From positions 29,726,039 through 29,790,038 of the forward strand of contig NC_080067.1 of the NCBI RefSeq assembly GCF_949987535.1: 64,000 nt of DNA, in the 5' to 3' direction. This DNA comes from Balaenoptera acutorostrata (taxonomy: Eukaryota; Chordata; Mammalia; Artiodactyla; Balaenopteridae). Within the stretch, counting starts at the first letter, position 1. Each line of letters starts with the position of its first letter. The notes beneath the pieces were generated by a model. That model did not search any database and was not told the origin of the DNA. It saw only the letters and a list, made by a program, of their open reading frames with translations. Positions 11,520 through 24,527 of the stretch are shown here, one piece after another. The position numbers were made by a program, and so were the translations under genes.

Positions 11520-11740
11520 AAATGAAACCCAGCTATCATCTCCTCTCTTAGGCCTTCTTTGATTCCGTGGATCATCCCCTTCCTTGTATTTCCATGGCTC
11601 ACTACATGTTACTCTTACTCCATCTATTATATTGGACAGTTGCCATTTGTTGGTGAACAATTCCTTCCTAAATTTTGAGTTTCTTGAGGGCAGAGATTGG
11701 TCATTTATTCATTCTTGACTTCTACCTAGGTCTCATTTCT
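11520..11740 (+). mobile_element. L2 fragment, part 2
   Basis: 'ggccttctttgattccgtgg' to 'gagtttcttgagggcagaga' is the L2 3' region and resumes the element broken at 10775. The last L2 segment before the poly-A-like end is missing. Confidence 0.6.
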
Positions 11741-11999
11741 CCAGTGTGATTGAGAATAGACTGATCTCAAACCACATGGAGCACATCCTTTATTTTACCC
11801 ATTATCTGTATTGCATAGACCTGCTCTTTTCATTTCTGCCAGGAAGCTTCCTGGTCACATTGTCTGATGGGATATGTGTCAGAAAGAAATAACGGCACAA
11901 AACTGAGATCTATGTGTTTCTATCCACACCTTCTCAGAACTAATCTCTTCATATGGTTCTATTTGCCCTGGGGAAACTGAGGCATCCCATAGTAGGGAT
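11741..11999. other. Unannotated stretch
   Basis: Nothing recognised. Confidence 0.35.
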
Positions 12000-12106
12000 G
12001 TACTTTAGTTTGTTTATCCATTCATCAGTTGAAGGGTATTTGAGTTTTTGCAATTATGAATAGTCGTGGATAGGTTTTTGTGTGAATATAAATTTTTTTA
12101 GGAGTT
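12000..12106 (-). mobile_element. Old L1M fragment
   Basis: 'tttatccattcatcagttga' to 'ggataggtttttgtgtgaat' is a piece of old L1 read in reverse. It is cut off on the right by the younger L1s that follow. Confidence 0.6.
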
Positions 12107-12116
12107 TATCTTTCTT

Positions 12117-12377
12117 TTTTTTTAACATCTTTATTGGAATACAATTGCTTTACAATGTTGTGTTAGTTTCTGCTGTATAACAAAGTGAATCAACTATATG
12201 TATACATACATCCCCATATCCTGTCCCTCTTGCGTCTCCCTCCCACCCTCCCTATCCCACCCCTCTAGGTGGTCACAAAGCACCGAGCTGATCTCCCTGT
12301 GCAATGCAGCTGCTTCCCACTAGCTATCTATTTTACATTTGGTAGTGTATATATGTCAGTGCTACTCTACAATGGAC
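12117..12377 (-). mobile_element. Young 5'-truncated L1 (3' UTR only) with 10-bp duplication
   Basis: Only the last 261 bases of an L1 3' UTR are present. Poly(T) follows position 12116, and then comes 'aacatctttattggaataca', the usual 3' terminus of this family. The target-site duplication tatctttctt occurs exactly at 12107-12116 and 12378-12387, so the boundaries are firm. Confidence 0.9.
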
Positions 12378-12387
12378 TATCTTTCTT

Positions 12388-12810
12388 CTTTTTAAAATTG
12401 AAGTATAGTTGATTTACAATATTATGTTAGTTTCAGGTGTACAGCATAGTGATTCAGTATTTTTACAGATTCTAGTCCATTTAAAGTTATTACAAGATAA
12501 TGGCTACAATTCCCTGTGCTGTACAATATATCCATGTTGCTTATCTATTTTATGAGTAGTTTGTATCTCTTAATCCCATAGCCCTAACTTGCCCCTCCGC
12601 CCTTCCCTCTCCACCTGGTAGTCACTAGTTTGTTTTCTATGTCTGTGAGTCTGTTTCTGTTTTGCTATATACATTTGCTTGTTTTATTTTTTAGATTCCA
12701 CATATAATTGATGGTATACAGTATTTGTCTTTCTCTGTCTTATTTCACTAAGCATAATATTCTCTAGGTCCATCCATGTTGCTACAAATGACATAATTTA
12801 ATTGCTTTTT
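12388..12810 (-). mobile_element. L1 3' end interrupted by the RPL41 retrocopy, part 1
   Basis: This is the 3' UTR and ORF2 C-terminal side of an L1 on the minus strand ('aattgaagtatagttgattt', 'aggtccatccatgttgctac'). It breaks at 12810 and resumes at 13232. It differs from the young L1 piece on its left, so it is an older subfamily. Confidence 0.85.
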
Positions 12811-13231
<421 letters not shown>

Positions 13232-13860
13232 AATTTAATTACTTTTTATGGTTGAGTAATATTCCATGATGTATATGTATATATCTATACATATATATCA
13301 CATCTTCTTTATCCATTTGTCTGTGATGGACACTTGGTGTTGCTTCCATATCTTGGCTATTGTAAATACTGCTGCTATGAACATTATGGTGCACCTGTCT
13401 TTTTGAATTAGCATTTTCATTTTTTTCCAGATATATACCCAGAAGTAGAATTGCTGGGTCATATGGAATTTCTATATTTAATTTTTTGAGGCTCACCATA
13501 CTGTTTTCCACAGTAGCTGCATCATCTTACATTCCTACCAACTATACACAAGTGTTCCAATTTTTCCACATCCTTGTCAACAATTGTTATTTTTTGTTTT
13601 TTGTTTTTGATAGTAGCCATCTCAATGGGTATGCGGTGGTTATTTCATTATGGTTTTAATGTGCATTTCCCTCATGATTAGTAATATTAAGCATCTTTTC
13701 ATATGCTTGTTGGCCATTTGTATATGTTCTTTGGAGAAGTGTCTCTTCAAGTCTTTTGCCCATTTTAAAAATAAGTTTGATTATTTTCTGTTGTTGTTGA
13801 ATGAGAATTATTTTTCATTGTTCATTAAAGTAGAAATTCTTAATTCTTTTGACAAGAGTG
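13232..13860 (-). mobile_element. L1 interrupted by the RPL41 retrocopy, part 2
   Basis: The L1 resumes with 'tttatggttgagtaatattc' and runs toward the ORF2 body ('agatatatacccagaagtag', 'aatgggtatgcggtggttat'). A minus-strand frame at 13239-13511 contains decayed ORF2 C-terminal sequence ([15 protein letters not shown]) with frameshifts. The element is 5'-truncated near 13860. Confidence 0.85.
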
Positions 13861-14091
13861 GGGTGCACTTCTGATAAAGTACAAAATTCTTGTGCCCCTA
13901 AATTATGACACTTACCACAAGTTGGCTTGTACTGTGGCTAATTGTCTTCACTTGAACAAACTGAAAGCAAGAAAAGGTCATATTATTGATTCTTACTTGA
14001 TAAATCTCAAGTTCCTGGGAAGGTAAGTAGCGTATCAGAGTCCAAGGGAGTAAATTAGGGATGCATGGGTATTTCAGAAAAGCTCTCAGGT
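13861..14091. other. Unannotated stretch
   Basis: Nothing recognised. Confidence 0.35.
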
Positions 14092-14520
14092 GTTTCAGGT
14101 ATTTATTTCTCTAACAAACCAATCCCAAACTGAATGGTTTAAAGCAACAACCATTTAATTTCTCATGATTGGTGGGTTGGCACAATGGTTCTTCTGCTAG
14201 TCTTCCCTGGCCTCACTTAGGTTGCTGCATTCAGCTGGCAGCGGGGGGGTGGGAAGGTCCAAGATGGCTTCACCCACACCATCATGTCTGGGGCCTTGTT
14301 GAGGATGCCTAGGAGGCTGGGAGCATTCTCTGTCCACATGGTAATTCATCATTCACCCCAGCTTCTTTACATGATGTCTGGCTTCCAAGAAGGTAAAAAC
14401 AGAAGTTTTAAGTTCTCTTAAGATGGAGATCCAAAACTCAAAAAGCACCAAAGTCAAAATAAGTCACAGGACCAGCCCGGCTTTAAGTGGAGGGGAAATA
14501 GACACCACCTCTTGATGAGA
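14092..14520 (-). mobile_element. MLT1-type (ERVL-MaLR) solo LTR
   Basis: On the minus strand it contains the typical order 'tcaagaggtggtgtctattt', 'ctggtcctgtgactt', 'aggtccaagatggcttcacc' (plus-strand form) and a terminal 'ggttgttgctttaaaccatt'. The exact MLT1 subfamily is not certain. Confidence 0.6.
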
Positions 14521-15092
14521 AAAGGGCACAATTACATTAATGAAAGAGCACGGGGATGTGAGGAATCATTGTCATCATCTGGGGACCGTCTATCACGCCA
14601 GGTGATTCTGAGGTCTCCTTAGGGACAGGACTCCTCTGGTTTGAGAATCTCCTGTGTGTAAGCTCAACTACTCTAATGACCATTCCATTATATTTCTCTC
14701 TCTCCTCCACAGCTGCTCTGATTCTGTGTCTATTCATCATAGTAGCAACAAGACCCATACATGTAGGAAACTGTTGTGCGAATGCATGAAACTATAGCAA
14801 CAGATCTGTAAACATGGTATCAAGGCTGTGGGAACAGAAATGTTTCCAAAGAATGTTGGGGTTTTTTTTTGTTTTGTTTTTGTTTGTTTTTTTAGTTGAC
14901 TGTCTATAATAGAATTTATAAGTACATTTTTCATGTAATAAGATAGGTAGATAGCTCCTGACCCAACATTGGTAGAGCACTCATTTTAAATTGTTCTTAT
15001 TGATTCACTCACAGCCTTTCACTGATAGGCCTCGTGACCCACAAAACACATTTATGAGACAGCTGCCTGGAGCAGGTGCAGATTGACTGAGA
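14521..15092. other. Unannotated stretch
   Basis: It contains a T/G-rich run at about 14860-14893 (degraded poly(T)). No family or gene was recognised. Confidence 0.35.
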
Positions 15093-15632
15093 AACCATGT
15101 GGCACATATATACAATGGAATATTACTCAGCCACAAAAAGAAACAAAATTGAGTTATTTGTAGTGAGGTGGATGGACCTAGAGTCTGTCATACAGAGCCT
15201 GTAAGTCAGAAAGAGAAAAACAAATACCGTATGCTAACACCTATATATGGAGTCTAAAAAAAAAAAAGAAAATGGTTCTGAAGAACCTAGGGGCAGGACA
15301 GGAATAAAGACACAGACATAGAGAATGGACTTGAAGACACGGGGAGGGGGAAGGGTAAGCTGGGACAAAGTGAGAGAGTAGCATTGACATATATACACTA
15401 CCAAATGTAAAATAGATAGCTAGTGGGAAGCAGCTGCATCACACAGGGAGATCAGCTTGGTGCTTTGTGACCACCTAGAGGGGTGAGATAGGGAGGGTGG
15501 GAGGGAGATGCAAGAGGGAGGAGATATGGGGATGTATGTATATGTATAGCTGATTCACTTTGTTATACAGCAGAAACTAACACACCATTGTAAAGCAATT
15601 ATACTCCAATAAGGATGTTAAAAAAAAAAAAG
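15093..15632 (+). mobile_element. Young 5'-truncated L1, plus strand
   Basis: It begins in the ORF2 C-terminus ('ggaatattactcagccacaa'), continues through 'cagtgggaagcagctgca'-type 3' UTR and ends 'ctccaataaggatgttaaaa' with an A tail at about 15620-15631. It is the same 3' UTR family as the fragment at 12117-12377 and as L1-A. No coding capacity remains. Confidence 0.88.
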
Positions 15633-16393
15633 CAGTCTTATCCATGCAAGGTTTGCACTCCTTACCCACTTTATGAGAAGCAGAGCAGTGGGGAGAAGCA
15701 GAAAGAACCCAAGATCTAGACCTGTTTTTGGTGCCAAGTTGTGGTATAACCTTGGCCATGTCAACTAAGGGCTCCTGAGCTTCATTGTCCTCATTTGTAA
15801 ATTTACAATACATGTCTCAGTGTTGGGAAAACCAAATAAGATGACCTGTATAACAGCTGGCAGTTGCATCTCTTGCTAGCACGAGTGTCGAAACTAGCAT
15901 CCAGAGCAAGTAAACCAGACACAAAGGTTCTGTTGATATATTATTGTACATTGAGCTCTGATAGTGGCCTATTACACTTAAAAGCAATTTCCAGGTGGTT
16001 TTTCTGTTTGTACTTGGCCTCTACTCACTCTAAGTCATGGCTGTGATTGCTGCTGTGGTTGCTCGAGCACGTCAAGTTTGGTTGCACTGATAAATGTATA
16101 ATTAAAATCAAAAGTAAATGAAAGTAAATGTAATTCAATTTATAAAATTCTATCTCACTATTCAACGTAATACTATCTCACATTGTATTATTATTTATCT
16201 TGTTTGTGTGTCCAGTTTCTCAATTAGATTGGTTAGCTTTTGAGGGCAGAATTTGGGTGCTTATGCTATTTGGATCTCCTGTATCTGAAACAGTTTCTTA
16301 TAAAAATTTGGTGATGATCAAAATCAGTAACTTACTGCATAAAACGTGACACAGTTCTCCTAAACTGTGCATGATATTTAGGTAGCAGTGTCT
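15633..16393. other. Unannotated stretch
   Basis: No gene was recognised. Minus-strand and plus-strand frames of 60-78 codons here look random. Confidence 0.35.
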
Positions 16394-16812
16394 TGTTATG
16401 GGCTGAACTGTGTCCACTCCAAATTCATATGTTGAAGTCCTAACTTCCAGTATCTCAGAATGTGACCTTGTGTGGAGATAGAATGTTTATAGAGATAATT
16501 AAGTTAAAATGAGCTCATTAGGGTGGGCCCTAATCCAACATGACTGGTGTCCTCATAAGAAGGGGAAATTTGGACATGGAGATGCACATAGATGTAAGAC
16601 AATATGAAGAGACATAGGGAGAATACAGCCATCTACAAGCCAAGGAAAGAGGCCTGGGACCAATACTTCCCTTCTAGCCCTCAGATGGAACCAACCCTGG
16701 TGATACTTTGATTTTGGATTTATAGCCTCCATAACTGTGAGACCATAAATTTCTGTAGTTTAAGCTACCTAATCTGTAGTACTTTGTTATGGCAGCCCTA
16801 GCAAACTGACTC
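16394..16812 (+). mobile_element. MLT1-type (ERVL-MaLR) solo LTR
   Basis: It starts tgttatgggctgaactgtgt, passes 'gggtgggccctaatccaaca' and 'ctacaagccaaggaaagagg', and ends 'ggcagccctagcaaactgac', which is the classic MLT1 sequence from end to end. It is a solo LTR, with no internal region alongside. Confidence 0.88.
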
Positions 16813-18579
16813 ATGTCTTAGGAAAATGGACAGAGTTTTGCCCAGCACCACTTGTTACATGTAGAGGGGAGCTGTGTATTACCTGTGAACTCATTGGTGA
16901 TAATCACAATGATAAATATAAATTAGAGAGGTTCCTCTTATGAGGCCTCTATGCAGCTTCTCCCTGATGTCCTATTTGATAGGTGTCTGGAAGAGAAGTA
17001 ATAAAGATACTTCTAAATTCATATGTTTTTCATCTAAGAGAAAAGTTGGAGACTCAGTGATGGTTCTCATTTCCAATTTGGATTACATTTCTTTTTCTAA
17101 GAATTCTTTTTAATCACAGGGACAGCTTTTGGGCAAAAGGATGGAATATGTGTTTTATAGTAAGAGCAAAAATTACTTGATGAGTTGATATCAGTGTGGG
17201 TAATTTGCATCGATGTGATCTTCTACATGATAATAAGATAAAATAACAAGTGGTGAAAATCTTTTTTTTAACTCAGATGATAACCTGTATAAAGGTGTAG
17301 TTAACCAGGCTTTGAGGTAGTAAATGGTTACATTTGGACACCGTAATAAGGCCTCTTATTCCAGGTAAGTATGATCCACAACAGCGGGGCCACAACTGTG
17401 CATTTGGGTAGATCTTAGTGTCATTTTACTTTTATTTGAGACTCTGAAGATATCTCTTTCCATCCCTTCTCCCTTGTTGCAATGAATATCTATTAAATGC
17501 CATGAAAATTTATGCTTGAGCTGGCTAAGGACATGTTGAATAATATGAGTACCTGTGTAACCTCCTAAGGCTAATTTTATTATCAAATTCAGAGTCTAAT
17601 TACTAGTCTAGTTGTGTTTAAAGGCATGGACAGCAGTACTTTTTTTTTTTTTTTCTATATAACTGTAAGTGTTGCTTTACTCACTAGTTTTTAAGGAAAG
17701 AAAATTGTGAGAAATTCAAAGCTTGTGGAGTCCTAGTGAAAATGACACAAATTCTTCTTGCCTGGGCTTGCAGAACCACCAGCCTTTAGTAAGGAAAGAC
17801 ATATTATTGTAGCTTTTCTAATAAATAAATAAGTAAATAAATAAAAAGGTATGTGCATGCATGCACATGTGTGTCTGCATTGTATGTTGTGAGAATGATG
17901 GAGAAATTTACTTGATTATGATTCTAGAATCTGTGCAAATTTTCTTTGAGGGAAAGGAGGGAGCAGGCAGCAGTGAGAGAATGGAAAGAAGCACTTTGTG
18001 AAAAGCTAGTGGGCTATAGGTATTGGTTAGAATTACATTCAACTAGAACAAATACTCTCCATTCTTCAGTTGTTTTTATTTAGGAAAAATCTGTGCTAAA
18101 GCTAAGACAATGCAATAAATCTTCCTCTCCTCCTGCAGTTTCTTTGGATGAGCTAGTTTAGAAATAGCAGTCTTTGGAAACTATGACCAATCATGAAATG
18201 TGGTAATTAGGTTTTATAGAAAGATGTTGTAAGGAATGAGATGATAAATATGAAGACACTGTAAATTCTCAAGGGGAAAGTTATTACTAGAGTGGATTTC
18301 TTTATACATCTGGGTAACTCACTTTTCCTGGTTTTAAACATTTTGTGGGTGCGTGATTCATTAAGGAAGTGTGGCTTTGTTGGATTTGTTTTTAGGGGAA
18401 AAAAGTTGTGTTCAATTTTAAATATTAAAAAAATGCCCACAATGTAAAGTCAAATCAAGAGTAAAGGCTTAATCTTGTATGAGGTAACAGGAGTGTCTGG
18501 AGGAATTCTATTTTATTCCATCACTGTTGAGATGAAAACAAGACTGGAGCATTCAGAATATCAGCAGGTTGTCCACATG
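16813..18579. other. Unannotated stretch
   Basis: About 1.8 kb without a recognised gene or clear repeat. It holds a poly(T) at 17640-17655 and an (AAAT)n run at about 17821-17847. Confidence 0.35.
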
Positions 18580-18720
18580 CTAGCATGATATAGTGAGCTT
18601 TGGGGTAAACAGACATTGGTCATTGCTAGCTATCTGGATTTGGGCAAGTTATTTTACTTTTTTTGAGCCTCAATTTACTCAGCTATAAAAAGGGGATAAT
18701 GCTGTCTTATCCACACTCAG
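18580..18720 (+). mobile_element. MIR fragment
   Basis: 'ggatttgggcaagttatttt' followed by 'gagcctcaatttactcagct' and 'ggggataatgctg' is the central MIR core (tgaccttgggcaagt ... cctcagtttcctcatctg). Confidence 0.7.
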
Positions 18721-19994
18721 ATGACCTCCCTGTGATCACGTGGCTGTTAGTAGGGGTTCAAAAGCTGGCTTTGGGCATTCCTTGCTCTGAGTCTTACATC
18801 CTTGGTGGGAAACACTGTAGAATGAGAAAAAAAAGCCATTGAACTGCTCCTGTGAAGGAAAAACCTTCCCCAATCCACTTTATTCGCCAGGAGATTGTCC
18901 AGCAAGCAGCCTTTCTTACAGAGAACATTTGATTGTGGAGTTTCCTTAAGCAAACCATTACACGAAGGAAAAAAAATTAAGGATTCTATTTTCATCCTGC
19001 TGAATACACATTAAAATGTACACTTTACTTTCTGTCAAAGTAATAAATATTGGGAAGTCAGAAGGTTGCTTTGTGAAACTCTAGAGCATTTAAACTTTTT
19101 CTTTTGTATTGGGACTGCTTCAATCTCTGATAAGAATGCTTATTTCCAGGAAGGCAACTAGATCTAATTCAAGAGATAAAGGGCAGATCTCTGACAGAAA
19201 ATTGCCATCTGATGGTAGAATTTTCTATTTATTCAGTATAACTTATTTCAGTCTTTCACATTAGTGTGGGCTTTGAGACATCAGAGTCTGACAAAACCCC
19301 AAGAGGCGATTTTTAGATACAATGTGTGTCTGGCAGAATGATTTACATGATATATTTAATTATATAAATAAAATGTTATTTCTTTGAAAATGGAAATTTT
19401 CAGCTATTCTAAGAAAGAGTCTCTCCTCCCCTAACCCCAACGCTCCTTTATTTGTCTTTTCCTATAATAGCATTTTTGTAATTTAATCAAGTTGCATCCA
19501 TTCCCTGAACAGAAACAGACCAGAACAAATAAATTTATGACTTGGTTCTTATTGCATCACCCGTTAGTCTTAGATTGATTGTCTTTATCTCTCCTTAGAG
19601 AATCTACCACAAAGGTAGGCTTCATAGGGTAACAGTCGGGAATTTATTACACAGTGTGTTTACATGGGAGTTGCTGAAAGATGGTATCTCTTACAATCCT
19701 TAACCATGTTTGGACCTAGCCACATCCTTACTCACCTCTGGGCATCATTTGCTTGTTTACTGAGGAATACAGAGAAGAAGAAACAGCTTTTGGATTTTTT
19801 TCTCAGTCTCAGACTGGTTCAACTAACTATTTTTTCAAGGTTTTTGTATAATATAAATCTTTGAATATACACAATATAACGATTTTTTAGAAAAAGGATT
19901 ATAAGCAGTCTTTATTTAGATGGGTATAGCTGCAGTGTTTTTCATAATTATCCATTCCATGCTTCTCTAATAGTTGGTACAAAAGGGACTCAGA
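18721..19994. other. Unannotated stretch
   Basis: Nothing recognised apart from generic AT-rich DNA. Confidence 0.35.
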
Positions 19995-20095
19995 GGGCTG
20001 GATTGACTTGTGCAAAGGCATGAAGTTAAGCCAATAAAAGGGCTGAAACTCAAATCTCGAAGTCTCACGCCAGTGCCCTTTCCTAGGAACCATTT
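19995..20095 (-). mobile_element. Possible MIR relic
   Basis: 'ttgacttgtgcaaaggcatg' to 'ctcaaatctcgaagtctcac' has the spacing of the reverse MIR 5' half. It is weak and diverged. Confidence 0.35.
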
Positions 20096-20791
20096 TATCT
20101 TAGAGTGGAGATTTGAGTGTTATGACGGCAAGGCAGATTCATTTCATGAGAAAATTCAGATTATTTGAGGAAAGAATGTAAGGCCCGATGTGTTCTTTTC
20201 TTTTCTTTTTTTTTCCCAATGTGCTCTTGACAAAAGATATTTTTCTGGAGTTAGAGAAGTACAACAAAGGCTTGGCTCTGATCTTTTCCTAAAAAGTCAG
20301 CTCCATCATCCATTGTTCATCTTACAAGCCTCAATTCCATGCCTAGCATGGTCCAGGTCTGTGCTCAGTCTCACAGAGTCAAAGGCAAATAAGACACTGT
20401 TGAGGAGCTCAAGGAGCTTATGATTCAGCACTGGTCTCTAACTACCCTTGCTCCCACCTGGAGGTGGAGGAAGAGATACTAAAACTTCTAAATAAGTTTG
20501 TTTCCTGAAAACAAGAAAAACATTAGCTTTATGAAAAATTTAGCATATGGATCAAAATAGTCCATGTAAATAATGTATAAATCAATATACTTGCTTTGGA
20601 GATGGATATGCAAAATTTTTTACTAATAGGAATGTGAGACCAGAAATGTCCAGAGTTACTGTATGGTGAGAACAGTAAATAAGCGTAGTGAATTTGGAGA
20701 CTGGTATAGGGGAGATAATTTTCATGAACTAATTTTAATATTATAAAGGATTGATTTTCAAATTGGGAGGGGAAGACTCCCATAGGAAGTC

Positions 20792-20794
<3 letters not shown>
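20096..20794. other. Unannotated stretch, possible L2 trace
   Basis: About 20340-20430 ('catgcctagcatggtccagg' ... 'gctcaaggagcttatgattc') faintly resembles the reverse L2 3' end. Otherwise nothing was recognised. Confidence 0.3.
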
Positions 20795-20838
<44 letters not shown>

Positions 20839-20839
20839 G
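20795..20839. repeat. (TA)n microsatellite
   Basis: An alternating AT run with a single GT interruption near 20827. It is probably length-variable. Confidence 0.95.
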
Positions 20840-20959
20840 CATTTTTTTTTCTTTTTTAAGGGAAGAGTATAGTTTGAAAAACCTGGTGTTTTGTCCTGTT
20901 GCTTCAATTTATTTTTGAAATATAATACCCAATATAGCTATGGAATGGTGAGAAATTTT

Positions 20960-21225
20960 CTTTATCACTGAGTCATAGGCAAAAGAATGAGAAAGAGCTA
21001 TTAAGTGAGGTTTAGAGGAAAGGCAGACTTTGGAATCAACCATTAGGAGTTTCACATCTTTGCTGACAACCCTGGTCGAGTCCTTGTGGTTAACACGTTT
21101 TTTTTCATCTGTAAAGTAGAAATAACAGTAACAATTTGGTAAGGTTGTGGTGAGAATTAAAGAGAAATAAAGCGAGCACATCCATACAGGGCCTGATAGA
21201 TCCTAGAAGAGGCAATAAATGTAGT
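20960..21225 (+). mobile_element. MIR element
   Basis: The 3' half is clear: 'tttttcatctgtaaagtaga', 'aaggttgtggtgagaattaa', then 'gggcctgatagatcctagaa' and 'aggcaataaatgt'. The 5' half is much weaker. Confidence 0.65.
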
Positions 21226-21929
21226 GTTCTTCCTTTGCAATAAGACATCTTAAGGGTTAAATACCCATCTTTCTGTTAAACATTGGCTTCTAAAGATTAA
21301 AATTCCACATGAACCCTTCAGTTCTTTATGAGTGGTTTTCATGTTGCCTCAAGTAATTGTGACTCTTGATATCTTGATAAGATCTTCATATTTGTTCCAT
21401 AAAGAAGTACACAAAGAAACTGGCAGCATTGTGGTGAGACTTAAAATTCTATCATGGATTTAAAAATGAGTTGAGAGATTAGCAAAACAAGGAAGAGAAA
21501 AAGGCAAGTCACAGCATGAAAAGAAATTAACTGTACAACATCCATGCCTTCTACACTGGGACTTGAAATGTTCATATTTTCAAAGAAGTTTCTGACAAGC
21601 TGGGCTGAATGGCCCGACGGTTAACGTGCCAGATGATAAATTATTTAGTCAGGGCAAAGATGAGAAAGGAGCTTTAAAGACTCTCAGTACATACTAAATA
21701 GATTAGATAATTGTGGAACAAACATAGTTAACTGAACAAAATAACAGCAGGAGAAATGTGAAACAGACAAGTGTGAAGTAGGACACACTGAAGAATAGGA
21801 TGTAAATTATACACACTGTACATTCCTAATTGATTGTAAAACTTCTCAGGGCAATGAACTAACAGGTACTGTGGGTCAGTTAAGGAAGCATCTTGCCTGG
21901 TATATGAAACTTTCCATAGAGTGAAAGAG
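21226..21929. other. Unannotated stretch
   Basis: Nothing recognised. Confidence 0.35.
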
Positions 21930-21938
21930 CATTTTCTT

Positions 21939-22239
21939 TTTTTTAAAAATTAATTAATTAATTAATTAATTTTTGGCTGTGTTGGGTCTTCGTTTCTGTG
22001 CAAGGGCTTTCTCTAGTTGTGGCAAGCGGGGGCCACTCTTCATCGCGGTGCGCGGGCCTCTCACTGTCGCGGCCTCTCTTGTTGCGGAGCACAGGCTCCA
22101 GACGCGCAGGCTCAGTAGCTGTGGCTCACGGGCCTAGTTGCTCCGCGGCATGTGGGATCTTTCCAGACCAGGGCTCGAACCCGTGTCCTCTGCATTAGCA
22201 GGCAGATTCTCAACCACTGCGCCACCAGGGAAGCCCCCA
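21939..22239 (-). mobile_element. CHR-2-type cetacean SINE with target duplication
   Basis: This is a full-length minus-strand copy with a (TTAA)n/(AATT)n-like tail on the plus-strand left. The 9-base flank cattttctt is repeated at 21930-21938 and 22240-22248. The body is close to the other CHR-2 copies, and the B box GGTTCGAGCCC is intact. Confidence 0.93.
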
Positions 22240-22435
22240 CATTTTCTTATTAATAGCATTATCTTAATTCTTTAAAATATTATATTTGTATTCAATGTAG
22301 AACATTGCATAGAGGAATGGGAAAATTCTTGGAAAACAGCAAGTGGAACTGGGGTGGAGGGAGTGGGAAAGGAACACAAATAAAATTTTTTTAACTATCT
22401 AACATGTGCCTGGCATGGGTTACCATAGTAAATTG

Positions 22436-22717
22436 TATTATTTGCCCACAGTTTTTGCCATTCTCTGTATTCAAGCCCTTTGTTCTGTGGCTTTGCAGTT
22501 TCTCCTACCAGAGATGGGTATATTTCCATGTTCTATTAATGTTGGATTTGCTATGTGGCTTGGATGTTAACAGACATGATGTGAACAGATGCTGAAATGT
22601 GCTTGTACATGAAATGGACATGTTCTCATGCATGTCCGCCATTGTTGTGAGATCATGCCTGGGGTAGCCACTGGTCTAAGGAGGATGAATTCTTCTTGTA
22701 AACCACTAAGATTTTAT
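22436..22717 (+). mobile_element. Older MLT1-type LTR, left part
   Basis: 'tatttgcccacagtttttgc', 'gctatgtggcttggatgtta' and 'cttgtaaaccactaagattt' follow an MLT1 LTR order. The terminal part is displaced to 23271-23335, because an MLT1B-type LTR has inserted just before the 3' end. Confidence 0.5.
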
Positions 22718-23270
22718 AGTGATGGTTAACTTCATGTGTCGACTTGAGTAGGCCATGGGGTGCCCTGATATTTGGTCAAGAATTATTCTGGGTATGTGTG
22801 TGAACGTATTTCTGGATGCAATTAACATTTGAATCATTGGACTGTGTTAAGGAGATTGTCCTCCCAATGTGGGTGGGCCTCATCCAATCAGTTGAAGGCC
22901 TGAATCAAACAAAAAGGCTAACACCCTGGCAAGTAAGATAGATCTCTTTCTACCTGGCTACTTGTGCTGGAACATCAGTCTTTTCCTACCTTTGGACGCA
23001 AACTGAAATATTGGTTCTTCTTGGGTCTGAAGTCTGTTGGCTTTTGAACTGGAACTGTGTCATCAGCTCTTCTGGGTATCCAGCTTGCTTGCTTTAGAGC
23101 TTGGGATTTCTCAGCTTTAATAATCTCTCTCTCTCTCCATGTATCTATCTGCTTATGTATTTATCTATGTATCTGTATGTATGTATGTATGTATGTATGT
23201 ATGTATATATCTCTCTCTTTTCTCTCATCTGTCTCATATTGGTTCTGCTTCTCTGGAGAACCTAATACAA
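22718..23270 (+). mobile_element. MLT1B-type LTR nested in an older LTR
   Basis: It runs from 'gtgatggttaacttcatgtg' through 'gtgggcctcatccaatcagt' to 'ctctggagaacctaatacaa', the full length of this MaLR LTR type. The natural T/A-rich area near the 3' end has expanded into (CT)n and a (GTAT)8 run at about 23175-23206. Confidence 0.8.
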
Positions 23271-23335
23271 GAGTTCTTTGTTACAAGGCAATTTGCTATA
23301 TTAGCATTGAGTTGATACAGTTACAGTATTTGTAG
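23271..23335 (+). mobile_element. Older MLT1-type LTR, right end
   Basis: 'ttctttgttacaaggcaatt' and 'gagttgatacagttac' resemble the last segment of the LTR that begins at 22436 (consensus 'tttgttacgcagcaa...aactgatac'). Confidence 0.4.
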
Positions 23336-23339
23336 GTGG

Positions 23340-23530
23340 TTATCTCAATTATCATGATTATCCCCTGTAAAATTTTCTCCCCCCCATTTTTACAGATGCA
23401 AAAACTCAGGTTCCAAGTGGTTAAATGACTAGTCTAAGGTCATATGGTAAGTGTCACATGGTGGCAATGGAATTTAAATCCAGGTCTTTGTAGTTTCAAA
23501 ACCCGTGTTCCTTTCAATATGCTATGTTGT
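23340..23530 (-). mobile_element. MIR element
   Basis: 'ccatttttacagatgcaaaa', 'ggttaaatgactagtctaag' and 'tttaaatccaggtctttgta' give the reverse MIR core over almost its whole length. Confidence 0.7.
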
Positions 23531-24511
23531 TCTCTGGTACCCTAGTGAGATCATAAGCAGAGGATATTAGAAAGTCAATTATGGTGCAACTATAGTTCTT
23601 TCTGGAAGTTTGCTCTAAGCTAGATTCAGTCCTCAGCTGGACGTTACTCTCTAGTGCTCCAGATGTGTGATCAGCAGTCTAGGCTGACCCAGTGATCACT
23701 CCCATTGGGCTAAGAAATTGCAGATGAGCACCTAGCACCTTAATTACCTCCCACCTAAATGGTACATAAGGAATGACCTCTCTTTTGTTCCTGTCACTGT
23801 CTGTTCTTTTTATTCATGACATCACATGGGTCAATTATGTTTTTATCCTTATCCAAGTGGCCCTAGGAGAATTCTCATTAGGAGAAATGAATGTCTCAGG
23901 CCACTTGGTGTAACCCAAATAACTCCCTTCCAGATAGCTAGGAAGGAAAAGTACTAACCAATTTCAGAGGAATCCTGGAATCTTGTATCTTGTTGATTAT
24001 CTGCTATATTCTGCTCTAGGCTAATTATAATTAATGTTAGCATAAATGTGAGTTTCTGAGTAGACAAAGCCAATATATTTACTTTTTTTTTATACTTTGG
24101 TTACATCTGACCCAACAAATTAGGTTGCTTAATTCTAGATTTAATAACAGTGTCTCTTTTTCAGTTAAGACTCCTCCTATATTTGATATAGTTTTTTGGC
24201 GGGGGTTAAGAGAAAAGATGCTGCCAACATGTATTAAACCATAAAATTAAAATTGAAGTCTCGGTTTTAATGCTTGGTGATGGAGTGATTTTAATGGGGC
24301 AGTCCTGTATCGTTGAAGCTCAAGTTTTCTACCTTGACACCCTGAGTTATCTTTTCTCCCTCAAAGGTTTTCTCCATGTCCAGATATATTTCCATTTCTG
24401 TTTTAAGAATACAGAGGCCTATTATGGAAGAAGACAGGTAGAATGTGCCTGATTCTACTAGGAATGTGAGAATAAATAGCCCATTGTTTATAACTGGAAG
24501 CATGTAGTCTT
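23531..24511. other. Unannotated stretch
   Basis: About 1 kb with no recognised gene or repeat. Confidence 0.35.
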
Positions 24512-24527
24512 GAGAAAATTAATTCTT